A stretch of 64,000 nt of DNA, from NCBI GenBank assembly GCA_013368325.1, contig JAACJK010000165.1:186001-250000 (forward strand), given 5' to 3'. This DNA is from Ephemerocybe angulata. Taxonomy: Eukaryota; Basidiomycota; Agaricomycetes; Agaricales; Psathyrellaceae. The notes beneath the pieces were generated by a model. It saw nothing but the letters and a program-made list of their open reading frames with translations, was not told the DNA's origin and did no database searches. A program made the position numbers and the translations under genes. This document shows, in pieces, positions 1-10,136 of this stretch (positions within the stretch are counted from its first letter, which is position 1; each line of letters opens with the position of its first letter).

Positions 1-145
1 AGCTGCGAGACCGCCAATCTGGTCCTGACCATTCACAGGAGCCAACTGGCGTTCACGTTCACGCTGCCGCCGTAGCTGCTGTCCCCTAGCCCGATTTGCT
101 GTGATTTGCTGCTGCCGTTCAAGTTCTAATGATATTTTGACGTCG

Positions 146-470
146 TCAGTTGGTGTTTAGAATGAAGCATCGGTTGCACGAACCGGCATCAGTCTGTGGC
201 ACTTGAGGTGGCACAGGCGACCGTCGGCGTCGAGGACCGTCATCCTCAACGATGTGTAGCGTGCGGCTAAGAGTCCGACGGTGCTGCCGGTCTTGCTCAG
301 GGTTCACGTCCGTTCTAGTGGTGCGTGAAAAAGTAGGGCCGTCACTGGGAATTGGGGGCATAGTCAATGTTCTGTGCAGCGGGAATTGGGACAGTCGAGT
401 TTCGGTACTCACTGGTGATGCTTTAGAGGTCGTAAAGGTTCCTAGCCATCGGTCTCCCCTGTTAGTCCAT
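146..470 (-). CDS. Possible small Pro/Ser/Arg-rich gene (weak)
   Basis: On the minus strand an ATG near 470 opens a 22-codon frame (MALWTNRGD...) that runs into a good donor (gtgagt, near 412). Downstream a frame ending at 146 codes for a Pro/Arg-rich stretch (around PPIPSDGPTFSR and RRRRSPVPPQVPQ) and a stop after ILNTN. I could not make the intron phase agree (one base off), so this may be a chance frame, a gene with another intron, or a decayed gene. No domain is recognised. The rest of 1-800 shows nothing else that looks coding. Confidence 0.18.
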
Positions 471-594
471 AAAGCCAGGCATGACTGTGTTCAAACCACA
501 GCTAGTCCAGTCATTAGTGTTGAAATAAGTGAGAGGAGGCTGCCCCTTCGTCCGGCTGGCCTGCCGAACCTGGCGTCACGCGTGCGCGAAAACC

Positions 595-634
595 CGTGAC
601 GAAAATCTGTGTAATTACACAGATTTTCGTCACG
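595..634. repeat. 40-bp perfect palindrome
   Basis: The left arm CGTGACGAAAATCTGTGTAA is followed without spacer by its exact reverse complement, centred between 614 and 615. The word CGTCACGCG occurs just left of the palindrome (about 574) and again on its right edge. Such a long perfect inverted repeat could form a cruciform or be the fused ends of a foldback/MITE element. It lies about 170 bp from the tandem duplication next to the gypsy truncation. Confidence 0.9.
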
Positions 635-805
635 CGCACCGTGGGATTGGATTTCAGGAATCCGAGTACCCAAAACGGATAACTGAGGCTAAACCATTCC
701 CAGGTCAAAAGTGATGCACTTTTTTTATCGAAAAAGGATCACCTTAGCTAACAAACTGTATACTGATTGTCTGCGATGGGTAGGAGGGGCACACGGACAA
801 TTCGA

Positions 806-989
806 GCGCTCAGATACGACAGCACGATTTAGACGCTCACACTGCCACTGTTCATTGAAGTTGACTTCTGAATATACAGTTGACTTTAAAACATAACGCG
901 CTCAGATACGACAGCACGATTTAGACGCTCACACTGCCACTGTTCATTGAAGTTGACTTCTGAATATACAGTTGACTTTAAAACATAAC
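806..989. repeat. 92-bp direct tandem duplication at the gypsy 3' break
   Basis: The block 806-897, starting gcgctcagatacgacagc, is repeated at 898-989 with changes only at the very end. The second copy runs into the stop codon of the gypsy polyprotein (989-991), where retrotransposon sequence ends about 20 bp further in. A tandem duplication exactly at a truncation point is what polymerase slippage or end-joining filler during insertion or repair would leave. Confidence 0.9.
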
Positions 990-3900
990 TAACTTCCTTG
1001 CTTTATAGTGTTGGAGACTTTGAGGTGACGCGGAAGTTGTAGAGTGTACGTGGAGGAAGATGGGTTTGCGGCGATAACACGGTAGGGGCCAGCCCACCGA
1101 GGGAAGAACTTGTTTACGCGGTCGACATCGCCGGCCTTGTAGTCGCGAAGTCGGTGCTTGGTGGAGAGCATCACCATATCGTTAACTTCGAAAACAAGAT
1201 CCTCACCGCGATTTTTGTTGGCTTGTTCAGCCTGGAGGAATTTCGAGTTCATGAGATTTTCTTGGGCTTCGAGGACTAGAAGTTCGTGTTGCTTCATCAG
1301 CATAGCGACGTCGCTTTCCGTTGCAGACGGCTTGTGAGAGCTAACGAAGGGGGGAATGAGGCGGGGAGAGCGACCAAGGCGCAACTGGAATCCCGAAAGA
1401 CCTGTCGAAGAGTTAACGGTGTTCATCATCGCGAAACGAACTTGACGAAGGGACTTAGCCCATCCGGATTGGTTTCGGTCGAGATGTGAACGCAATGATT
1501 CGATCATGGTCTTGTTGGTGCGTTCAGAAGCGCCGTCGGTCTGGGGGTGGAAAGACGTCGACATGCCGAGCTTGACGCCTGTTAGGGAGGAAAGACATCG
1601 CCAGAAGGTGGAAATGAAACGGGAATCGCGGTCGGATATGATTTCGGTTGGGAGCCCGTTTTCACAATACCAATGATCGAAGAACTTCTCAGCGATGATG
1701 CGGGCGTCGTCGTTGACGTTGCAAGGAATGAGACGAATGTCGGAGCCGAGGCGGTCTGTGATAGTGAGTATCATGTCGAAGCCGTCGTCCTCTGGAAGAG
1801 GACCGACGAAGTCCATTGCGATGGAATCACAAGGCGCAGATGGGACAGGCAAGGGATGCAGTGGGCCGGGGATCTTAACAGTCCTGTCCTTGTTTCGGAT
1901 ACAGGACGAGCATGATGGGAGATACTCGGTTTCGAGATCGCGACGCATATTAGGCCAATAGAAGCTGTCGCGAAGCGATCCGAATGATTTGGCAAGGCCG
2001 AAGTGTCCAAGTGCGTCGTGCGCAAGCTGGAAGATATGAGAGCGTACCTCGGGAAGACGGGGGATAACAAGGCGTTCGCCGATGAACCATAAGCCGTCTT
2101 CTTCGCGGATCGAGGTGAACGAAGCACGACCGGCTTGTAAGCGCTGGCACCAAGGATCGGTCTTGTAACCGTCTCGGATTTTCTGGAGGAAAGAGTCGTC
2201 AATCCCAGCTGTGAGACGTTGAACGCGAGGGCTTGCGGCTGCAACCCTGACAGGAAGGCTACGGCAAGCTTCAGAGGAGAGGGACTTAGCGACGGAAGCG
2301 ATCGTTGTACGATTCGCTGTGACTAGGCAAACCGGTGTGTCGATGCTTTCACCATCCTCGTCAGCTTCGGGGCCAAGCAAGTCGTGAGCGCGTTGTTGAG
2401 CAGTCAGGGAATCTTCGACAAATTCCGTGCGGGAAAGCGCGTCGGCGGCAGTGTTCTTCTCGCCTTCGATATACACGATCTTCGCATCGTACTGGGACAT
2501 GAGTTCCATCCAGCGGCACTGGCGTTGACTGAGGTCTTTTTGCGTTTCGAAGAACTGAAGGGTACGGTGATCAGTGTATACGAAGAAAGGCACACCTATT
2601 AGGTCCGTTCGCCACTTCTTGAGAGCCCGAATGATAGCGAACATCTCCTTGTCATGGACTGGGTAATTGAGCTCTGCAGCCTTGAAGGACTTTGAGTCGA
2701 AGGCAACTGGTCGCGCTGTTTCCCAAGTTGGGCCATAGGAGAGTACGGCGCCTGAGCGCGTGTCGCTTGCATCGGTGGTGACGAAGATCTTGTTGTCACC
2801 CATGTTCTCGTGGTTGATAGTTGTGAGGCAGTCGGCAGACAAGACGAGCTTCTTTATGCAGTCGAAAGCGGCTTGATGTCGAGGAGTCCAAATGAACTCT
2901 TCCTTAGCCATTTTACTTGAAGTGAGAGGATCAAGCACAGACGTGAACTTGGCAAGGTCAGGTAAGAACGCACCGAGATAGCGTACAAGACCGAGGAAGG
3001 CGCGAACGTGTGAGACGCGAGAGGGAACGGGCCAGTTCTCGACTTTGTTGGTCTTGCTACCGTCCGGGCGGATACCATCGCGCGAGATGTGGTGACCGAG
3101 AAAAGTCATTGAGGTGGTACAAATGACGGACTTAGCTTTATTGAGGAATAGTCCATTCTTGCGACAACAGTCGAGAATCTTGCGCACGTTGTTTGCGTGT
3201 TCGACGATGGAGTCGGACCATCCCACCGTGTCGTCGATGTAGACGTGGCATATGCGTCCGAGGTGGTCACGCAAGGCTATTGACATTCGTCGTTGGTGCA
3301 CGGCCGGCGCGTTCTTGTACCCCATGGGCATGACAGTCCATTCGAATGCGCCGTTCGGAGTAGTCATGGCGAATAGATGAATGTCGTCTGGGTGAACTCG
3401 TGTTTGAAAGAAGGAGTTCGTCATGTCGAACTTGCACCAGAAGCGGCCCTTGCCGCAGTCCGCGAGTATGTCGTCGATTCGAGGAAGTGGGAAGTTGTCA
3501 GGCACGACGTTGGCGTTGAGGCGTCGGAAGTCGATGACCATACGAGGGAGGACAACTGGGTCTGGCTTTGGAATTAGAAAAGCCGGTGAGCCATGACGGG
3601 AGGAAGACGGCCGGATACGGCCTTTCTGGATGTGTTCATTCAAGAGAATGGTCCATGCTTGGCGATAGCGACGTGGGGAGGAGTAATTCCGGGGATCGAG
3701 GGTGATGGTTTCGTCGATGAGTCGGACACGGCATGGGTCATGTTCAGGCAGGTCGTCAGTATGAGGAACAGCACCAAAAACGTCGCTATACTCCTCCATG
3801 ATTTCCTTGTTGAGTTGCTCGATTTGTTGCTCCTCGTTGAGTTCCACGATGCGTTGTGCGATGAGCGCGACGATGTCGGTTACCGGACGGCAGGATTGGA

Positions 3901-5869
3901 CGCAGTCGCGGAGCGTGGAACCGTCGTCCTTGCGGCGTGTTGTCAAAACTGCCATAAGTTCCCGGAGGACATCGCGTTTCGTGAGTTGAAGTCGACGATA
4001 AGCAGACTGAGAGAGGGGCTTGAGCTGGGGGAACGAACGGAAGTCATGGCGTTTGGCAGGTCGCGCGAGATCAATATTTGTTCCCTTCACGGTCACGCTG
4101 CCTTCTTGATAGTCTTGGACAATGCCATTCGACTTAAGCCAGGGGATTCCTAAGATCACATCGAGGTCGTCACAGAGTGAAGGAACAACAAGGAGGCGTG
4201 ATTTATTCGATGACCAGGAGGTATCGCTACAACAGAAATCGAGCTCGACAAAATGCGTGTATACAGGTTCATGGACAGGATCAGAAACGGACGTGGACGT
4301 GGATGGGGATAACGCTACACCGACGCGGAACGGGCGGCTGAGGACTTTCTTGACAAGTTTCTTGCGACGAACGAATGCTTCACTGGCGAGCGAAATACCG
4401 GCACCGCCATCGAGAAGCGCGTCAACGAGATCATGCGAGGGGAGACCGTCGTCAGTGAACGTTCGGCAACTCCACCGGAAAGTATCACCGGTCATGGGCG
4501 GACTCACGTTCGTGTTAACAGAATCGGCACTGGTGTCGAAACCGGCGCCGTCATCCGAGTTGTATTCGGGATGAGCCATGTTGACGCCCACGTTAGAGGG
4601 ACCGGCGTGAGCGGAAGTGGAAGCGACGGAAACAGAAGTCGAAGCCACGTTCTTCTTGTCGAGACCAGTGGCGGCCCAGTCGTGTCCGCCAGCCTTAGCG
4701 ATAGCTTTGGCATCGGCGACGGTCAGAGTCTTGTAGGTGGCGCCATCAGGGTAGCCGACCTTGCAGTCCTTGGCGCGATGACCAGCGAAGGGGGCACGGC
4801 AACGGTAGCAACCATCCGTGGCGTCCAGAATCGTGCGCTCTGCCGGAAGCAAACCGGGCGGGAACTTCTTGTCCCCGGAACCAGATTTGTTTGAGGAAGG
4901 ACCCTTGCCGTTTATGGCGCGCCCATCATTTGACTTGCGTCGCTTGTTGGGCGGGGCCTTCCCGGCGTTGGTAGCCGCGGCGATACGTTCGGCTTCGGCG
5001 CGAAGGAAGCCATCCTGAGCAGCAACAAGAACGCACCATTTCTTGAAGTCCTTCTCCGCCTTGAGGATCTCGTCGTTGTTGCAACGCTGGCGGAGATGGA
5101 CGTGCATGAGAGAGGTGAGGAGCTTACGGAACTCGGCATCCTTGATCTCTTCGGGGGTGTTGACAAGAAGGAGACGTTTGTAGTTCATCTCCGTGAGCCA
5201 TTCCTTGAAGGCCGTGCTGCCTTGAGACTGGACGCGGATCTCGGAGTCGATGTGCATCGACCAGTCGGGGTCGAGCCACTCCTTGCGGAAGGCTTCCATG
5301 AACTTGGAGAAGTCGGCAAGAGCGAGCAGAGTCTCGCGATTAGTAGTGGCCCACGCCGAGACGCGGAGATCCTGGAACGACCCGAGGACCCTAGAGACCT
5401 GTTTGTTGGCAGCGACAGGTTCCTTGGCTTGCGCGAAGTAGTTCAAGGACGCGTTCTCGAACTCGACCGTGGTCTTGGGAGTGATCTCGCCAGCGGTGAG
5501 TACAGGAGGTTTGCCGTAGGTGGCAATGACCGTAGCAAGACCAGAGTTCGAGGCCATGATGGGTGAATCAGGGACAGACGAGGACGTGGACGAGTAAGCG
5601 GGCGAGGGTAGGCGTGCAGGAGAAGACGTGCGGGGTGGTGATGACAAGGGCGAGCTAGGCAGGGCTGGGAGACTAGATGGCGTGGCTTGCTGCGCGGATG
5701 GTACAGCGAGAGACAAGGCAGACGGTTCTGAACCAGCTAGGCGAGCACTTGCTCTAAGCGGGACAGCGGTAGATGCTCGATAAGGAGCCAAGGCGGGCTT
5801 GAGATGGTATGCGGTCGCGACGACCTGCGCGATACTCATCAGTACATGCACGGGGTTGTATGCGGCCAT
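989..5869 (-). CDS. Gypsy Gag-Pol polyprotein, copy 1
   Basis: The polyprotein makes the particle and copies and inserts the element. The frame is open up to 5938, but the first ATG is at 5869 (MAAYNPVHV), giving about 1,626 aa. Domains, numbered from 5938: gag; zinc knuckle CYRCRAPFAGHRAKDC near 376, with X6 instead of the usual X4 before the His; aspartic protease near 509, with LLDGGAG where D-S/T-G is expected; reverse transcriptase with YIDD near 900; RNase H (TTDASDTRSG) near 1054; integrase with an HHCC finger near 1306-1346 and a D,D,E core (MDFVGPL, SDRDSRF, DGASERTNK) near 1374-1471. The last codons (IKQGS, stop) are not element sequence but read-through into the flank. All catalytic enzymes are uninterrupted; the C-terminus is lost. 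Confidence 0.93.
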   Translation of the reverse strand: MAAYNPVHVLMSIAQVVATAYHLKPALAPYRASTAVPLRASARLAGSEPSALSLAVPSAQQATPSSLPALPSSPLSSPPRTSSPARLPSPAYSSTSSSVPDSPIMASNSGLATVIATYGKPPVLTAGEITPKTTVEFENASLNYFAQAKEPVAANKQVSRVLGSFQDLRVSAWATTNRETLLALADFSKFMEAFRKEWLDPDWSMHIDSEIRVQSQGSTAFKEWLTEMNYKRLLLVNTPEEIKDAEFRKLLTSLMHVHLRQRCNNDEILKAEKDFKKWCVLVAAQDGFLRAEAERIAAATNAGKAPPNKRRKSNDGRAINGKGPSSNKSGSGDKKFPPGLLPAERTILDATDGCYRCRAPFAGHRAKDCKVGYPDGATYKTLTVADAKAIAKAGGHDWAATGLDKKNVASTSVSVASTSAHAGPSNVGVNMAHPEYNSDDGAGFDTSADSVNTNVSPPMTGDTFRWSCRTFTDDGLPSHDLVDALLDGGAGISLASEAFVRRKKLVKKVLSRPFRVGVALSPSTSTSVSDPVHEPVYTHFVELDFCCSDTSWSSNKSRLLVVPSLCDDLDVILGIPWLKSNGIVQDYQEGSVTVKGTNIDLARPAKRHDFRSFPQLKPLSQSAYRRLQLTKRDVLRELMAVLTTRRKDDGSTLRDCVQSCRPVTDIVALIAQRIVELNEEQQIEQLNKEIMEEYSDVFGAVPHTDDLPEHDPCRVRLIDETITLDPRNYSSPRRYRQAWTILLNEHIQKGRIRPSSSRHGSPAFLIPKPDPVVLPRMVIDFRRLNANVVPDNFPLPRIDDILADCGKGRFWCKFDMTNSFFQTRVHPDDIHLFAMTTPNGAFEWTVMPMGYKNAPAVHQRRMSIALRDHLGRICHVYIDDTVGWSDSIVEHANNVRKILDCCRKNGLFLNKAKSVICTTSMTFLGHHISRDGIRPDGSKTNKVENWPVPSRVSHVRAFLGLVRYLGAFLPDLAKFTSVLDPLTSSKMAKEEFIWTPRHQAAFDCIKKLVLSADCLTTINHENMGDNKIFVTTDASDTRSGAVLSYGPTWETARPVAFDSKSFKAAELNYPVHDKEMFAIIRALKKWRTDLIGVPFFVYTDHRTLQFFETQKDLSQRQCRWMELMSQYDAKIVYIEGEKNTAADALSRTEFVEDSLTAQQRAHDLLGPEADEDGESIDTPVCLVTANRTTIASVAKSLSSEACRSLPVRVAAASPRVQRLTAGIDDSFLQKIRDGYKTDPWCQRLQAGRASFTSIREEDGLWFIGERLVIPRLPEVRSHIFQLAHDALGHFGLAKSFGSLRDSFYWPNMRRDLETEYLPSCSSCIRNKDRTVKIPGPLHPLPVPSAPCDSIAMDFVGPLPEDDGFDMILTITDRLGSDIRLIPCNVNDDARIIAEKFFDHWYCENGLPTEIISDRDSRFISTFWRCLSSLTGVKLGMSTSFHPQTDGASERTNKTMIESLRSHLDRNQSGWAKSLRQVRFAMMNTVNSSTGLSGFQLRLGRSPRLIPPFVSSHKPSATESDVAMLMKQHELLVLEAQENLMNSKFLQAEQANKNRGEDLVFEVNDMVMLSTKHRLRDYKAGDVDRVNKFFPRWAGPYRVIAANPSSSTYTLQLPRHLKVSNTIKQGS

Positions 5870-5986
5870 AACTGACCTGCGCGATACAAGTTTGACAGGG
5901 CGAGTTGTTGTATGCGGTCGAAGGACCTCACGATACAATTTCTTGCAGGGCGGGAGGATGATATGCGGTCTAACGACCCGCGATAT
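5808..5986 (-). repeat. Four-unit hairpin array in gypsy leader, copy 1
   Basis: In the element sense, four units share the plan TATCGCG-(a)-GGTC-loop-GACCGCATA, each able to fold as a short stem-loop. They lie at about 5962-5986, 5911-5936, 5859-5886 and 5808-5834. The third unit in sense order contains the ATG of the polyprotein (5869) in its loop, and the fourth lies inside the coding region. Loop sequences differ between units while both stem arms are kept, as expected for a selected RNA or DNA structure. Possible roles are RNA packaging, a translation control element or binding of an element-encoded protein. None is shown by the sequence. Confidence 0.8.
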
Positions 5987-6026
5987 CGTTCAGGACGAGA
6001 GGGGAAACGATGAAGGAAAAGGGACG

Positions 6027-9000
6027 TTACGCGGGTTCACAGTTAGGCCAATAGAAACTGTCACGAAGGGAACCGAAGGACTTGGCCAGGCCAAAGTGTC
6101 CTAGAGCGTCGTGTGCAAGCTGGAAAATATGGGAGCGTACCTCGGGAAGACGGGGGATCACTAGGCGTTCGCCGATGAACCACAAACCGTCTTCTTCGCG
6201 GATCGAAGAGAACGACGCGCGACCTGCTTGCAGTCGTTGGCACCATGTATCGGTCTTGTAACCGTCGCGAATCTTCTGGAGGAAAGTTTCGTCAATACTG
6301 GCCGTGAGACGCTGAGTGCGAGGCCCAGCAGCTGCGACCGTGACGGGAGGACTACGGCACGCCTCTGAGGAGAGGGACTTAGCGACGGAAGCAATGGTAG
6401 CGCGATTGGCAGTGACTAGGCACACTGGCGCCTGTATTGTTTCGCCGTCTTCGTCGGCATCTGGGCCAAGCAAGTCGTGAGCACGTTCTTGTGCCGTGCG
6501 TGAGTCTTCGACGAATTCTGTGCGGGAGAGAGCGTCGGCGGCAGTGTTCTTTTCGCCCTCAATATACACGATCTTGGCGTCGTACTGGGACATGAGCTCC
6601 ATCCAGCGACACTGACGCTGAGAAAGGTCCTTTTGTGTCTCGAAGAACTGGAGCGTACGATGGTCAGTATAAACGAAGAACGGCACACCTATGAGATCGG
6701 TACGCCATTTCTTGAGAGCGCGAATTATGGCGAACATCTCCTTGTCGTGAACAGGATAGTTGAGCTCAGCGTTCTTGAAAGACTTGGAGTCGAAGGCGAC
6801 TGGTCGAGCGGTTTCCCATGTTGGACCATATGAGAGAACTGCCCCTGAGCGCGTATCGCTGGCGTCCGTGGTGACGAAGATCTTGTTATCACCCATGTTG
6901 TCGTGGTTGATAGTTGTGAGGCAGTCGGCGGAGAGGACGAGTTTCTTGATGCAATCGAAGGCCACTTGGTGCCGAGGTGTCCATATGAACTCCTCTTTGG
7001 CCATCTTACTCGAAGTGAGGGGATCAAGCACAGAAGTGAACTTTGCGAGATCAGGCAGAAACGCACCGAGATAGCGGACGAGGCCGAGGAAGGCGCGAAC
7101 ATGCGAGATGCGAGAAGGTACGGGCCAGTTCTCGACTTTGTTGGTCTTGCTACCGTCTGGGCGGATACCTTCACGAGATATGTGGTGACCAAGGAAGGTC
7201 ATCGACGTGGTGCAGATAACAGACTTAGCTTTGTTGAGGAAAAGTCCGTTCTTGCGGCAACAGTCGAGGATCTTGCGGACGTTGTTGGCGTGTTCGACGA
7301 TGGAGTCGGACCATCCCACCGTGTCGTCGATATAGACGTGACATATGCGGCCTAGGTGATCACGGAGGGCGACTGACATTCTTCGTTGGTGTACGGCGGG
7401 TGCGTTCTTGTACCCCATTGGCATGACGTTCCATTCAAAAGAGCCGTTTGGCGTGGTCATGGCGAAAAGATGGATGTCGTCGGGGTGTACGCGAGTTTGA
7501 AAGAATGAGTTTGTCATGTCGAACTTGCACCAGAATCGGCCTTTGCCACAGTCTGCGAGGATGTCGTCAATGCGAGGGAGTGGGAAATTGTCAGGTACGA
7601 CGTTGGCGTTGAGTCGTCGGAAGTCAATGACCATGCGCGGAAGTACGACAGGATCGGGTTTCGGGATGAGAAAGGCTGGGGAACCATGGCGGGATGAAGA
7701 CGGTCGGATGCGTCCTTTCTGAATGTGTTCGTTCAACAGGATGGTCCAGGCCTGCCGGTAGCGACGTGGCGAGGAGTAGTTGCGGGGATCGAGAGTGAGG
7801 GTTTCGTCAACGAGTCGTACGCGGCAGGGTTCATGGTCAGGAAGGTCGTCGGTGTGTGGAACGGCACCGAAAACGTCGCTGTATTCTTCCATGATCTCCT
7901 TGTTGAGTTGCTCGATTTGTTGTTGTTCGTTGAGCTCTACGATACGTTGTGCAATGAGCGCGGCAACGTTTGTGACAGGGCGACAACTTTGAACGCAGTC
8001 TCGAAGAGCTGAATTCTCATTCTTGCGACGAGCGACGAGTACGGCCATGAGCTCACGCAGGACGTCTCGTTTCGTGAGTTGGAGGCGACGATATGCAGAC
8101 TGGGAGAGTGGCTTCAGAGGAGTGAATGAACGAAAGTCATGACGTGTGGCAGGTCGTGCGAGATCAATGCTCGTGCCTTTGATGGTGACGCTGCCTGCTT
8201 GGTAGTCCTGTACGATTCCGTTAGACTTTAGCCACGGAATGCCCAGAATGACATCGAGATCGTCACAGAGTTGAGGAACAACGAGGAGGCGCGATTTATT
8301 AGACGACCACGAGGTATCGCTACAACAGAATTCAAGCTCGACAAAATGCGTGTACACGGGATCATGAACAGAATCAGGAACGGAGGCAGACGTGGGAGGG
8401 GATAACGCGACACCAACACGGAACGGACGATCTAGGACTTTCTTGACAAGGTTCTTGCGGTGGACGAACGCTTCACTGGCAAGAGAGATACCAGCACCAC
8501 CGTCAAGGAGTGCATCGACAAGATCATGCGAAGGGAGACCGTCGTCAGTAAACGTGCGGCAACTCCAACGGAAGGTATCTCCGGTCATGGGAGGACTCAC
8601 GTTCGTGTTGACCGAATCAGCGCTAGTGTCGAAACCAGCGCCGTCATCGGACAAATACTCAGGGTGAGCCATGTTGACGCCCGTGTTAGAGGGACCGGCA
8701 TGAGCGGAGGTGGACGCGACGGAGACAGAGGTGGAGGCAACGTTCTTCTTGTCGAGACCCGTAGCGGCCCAGTCATGCCCGCCAGCCTTAGCGATGGCCT
8801 TGGCATCGGCGACGGTCAGGGTCTTGTAGGTGGCACCGTCCGGGTAGCCAACCTTGCATTCCTTTGCGCGATGTCCAGCAAAAGGGGCTCGGCAGCGGTA
8901 GCAACCATCGGTGGCGTCGAGGATCGTGCGTTCAGCCGGAAGCAAACCGGGCGGGTACTTCTTGTCCCCGGAACCAGATTTGTTTGAGGAAGGACCCTTG

Positions 9001-9962
9001 CCGTTTATGGCACGCCCATCATTTGACTTGCGTCGCTTGTTGGGCGGGGCCTTCCCGGCGTTGGTAGCCGCGGCGATACGTTCAGCTTCGGCGCGAAGGA
9101 AGCCATCCTGAGCAGCAACAAGAACGCACCACTTCTTGAAGTCCTTCTCCGCCTTGATGACCTCGTCGTTGTTGCAACGCTGGCGGAGATGGACGTGCAT
9201 GAGAGAAGTGAGGAGCTTACGGAACTCAGCATCCTTGATCTCTTCGGGGGTGTTGACGAGAAGGAGACGTTTGTAGTTCATCTCCGTGAGCCATTCCTTG
9301 AAGGCCGTGGTGCCTTGGGACTGGACGCGGATCTCGGAGTCGATGTGCATCGACCAGTCGGGGTCGAGCCATTCCTTACGGAAAGCTTCCATGAACTTGG
9401 AGAAGTCGGCAAGGGCGAGCAGAGTCTCGCGATGGGTAGTGGCCCACGCCGAGACGCGAAGATCCTGGAACGATCCGAGGACCCTAGAGACCTGCTTGTT
9501 GGCAGCGACAGGTTCCTTGGCTTGCGCGAAGTAGTTCAAGGACGCGTTCTCGAACTCGACCACGGCCTTGGGAGTGATCTCGCCAGCGGTGAGTACAGGA
9601 GGTTTGCCGTAGGTGGCAATGACCGTAGCGAGACCAGAGTTCGAAGCCATGATGGGCGAGTCAGGGACAGACGAGGACGTTGACGAGTAAGCGGGCGAGG
9701 GTAGACGTGCAGGAGAAGACGTGTGGGGTGGTGATGACAAGGGCGAGCTAGGCAGGGCTGGGAGACTAGACGTCGTGGCTTGCTGCGCGGGTGGTACAGC
9801 GAGAGACAAGGCAGAAGGTTCTGAACCAGCTAGACGAGCACTTGCTCTAAGCGGGACAGCGGTAGATGCTCGGTAAGGAGCCAAGGCGGGCTTGAGATGG
9901 TATGCGGTCGCGACGACCTGCGCGATACTCATCAGTACATGCACGGGGTTGTATGCGGCCAT
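6027..9962 (-). pseudogene. Gypsy Gag-Pol polyprotein, copy 2 (integrase truncated)
   Basis: The frame is open to 10031; the first ATG is at 9962, giving about 1,311 aa. Gag, zinc knuckle, the DGG-type protease motif, reverse transcriptase (YIDD) and RNase H are present and closely match copy 1. The integrase stops within the HHCC finger, and four foreign residues (CEPA) read into the leader of copy 1 before the stop. Enzymes up to RNase H look undamaged; integration in cis would not be possible. Confidence 0.9.
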
Positions 9963-10079
9963 AACTGACCTGCGCGATACAAGTTTGACAGGGCGAGTTG
10001 TTGTATGTGGTCGAAAGACCTCACGATACAATTTCTTGCAGGGCGGGAGGCTGATATGCGGTCTAACGACCCGCGATAT
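9901..10079 (-). repeat. Four-unit hairpin array in gypsy leader, copy 2
   Basis: The same four stem-loop units as in copy 1 lie at about 9901-9927, 9952-9979, 10004-10029 and 10055-10079. In the unit at 10004-10029 both sides of the stem differ slightly from copy 1, yet GGTC...GACC pairing is kept. The ATG of the polyprotein (9962) again lies in the loop of one unit. Confidence 0.8.
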
Positions 10080-10136
10080 CGTTCAGGACGAGAGGGGAGA
10101 CGATGAAGGAAAAGGGACGTTACGCGGGTTCACAGT

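Larger units (their letters stand above)
989..6043 (-). mobile_element. Ty3/gypsy retrotransposon, copy 1 (3'-truncated)
   Basis: This element is an internal region only: a 5' leader (about 5870-6043) and one long gag-pol frame. The 3' end is cut after the SH3-like/GPY region (...PRHLKVSNT), so no chromodomain, polypurine tract or 3' LTR is seen. The 5' edge (sense CTGTGAACCCGCG) joins directly to the truncated integrase of copy 2. No LTR pair can be found around it. Copies 1 and 2 are clearly near-identical by eye through gag, protease, RT and RNase H, so the pair is young or kept similar by conversion. Confidence 0.9.
6027..10136 (-). mobile_element. Ty3/gypsy retrotransposon, copy 2 (lacks integrase core)
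   Basis: This is the same family and orientation as copy 1, placed upstream of it in the element sense. It begins at the identical 5' base (sense CTGTGAACCCGCG, near 10136), but its upstream flank (AACCGA...) is unrelated to that of copy 1. The 3' end is cut inside the integrase zinc finger (...DSFYWPN), where it abuts the 5' edge of copy 1. It therefore lacks the integrase catalytic core, the 3' end and any LTR, and cannot be autonomous. Confidence 0.9.

Noticed and set aside
5938..5940. TTG start of the gypsy polyprotein (and similar GTG/CTG/TTG starts elsewhere)
   Set aside because: Non-ATG starts are not expected in this organism. First in-frame ATGs or upstream exons were used instead.
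989..10136. LTRs flanking the gypsy copies
   Set aside because: I looked for matching sequence outside both ends and found none. The 806-989 duplication is a local 92-bp tandem, not an LTR pair.
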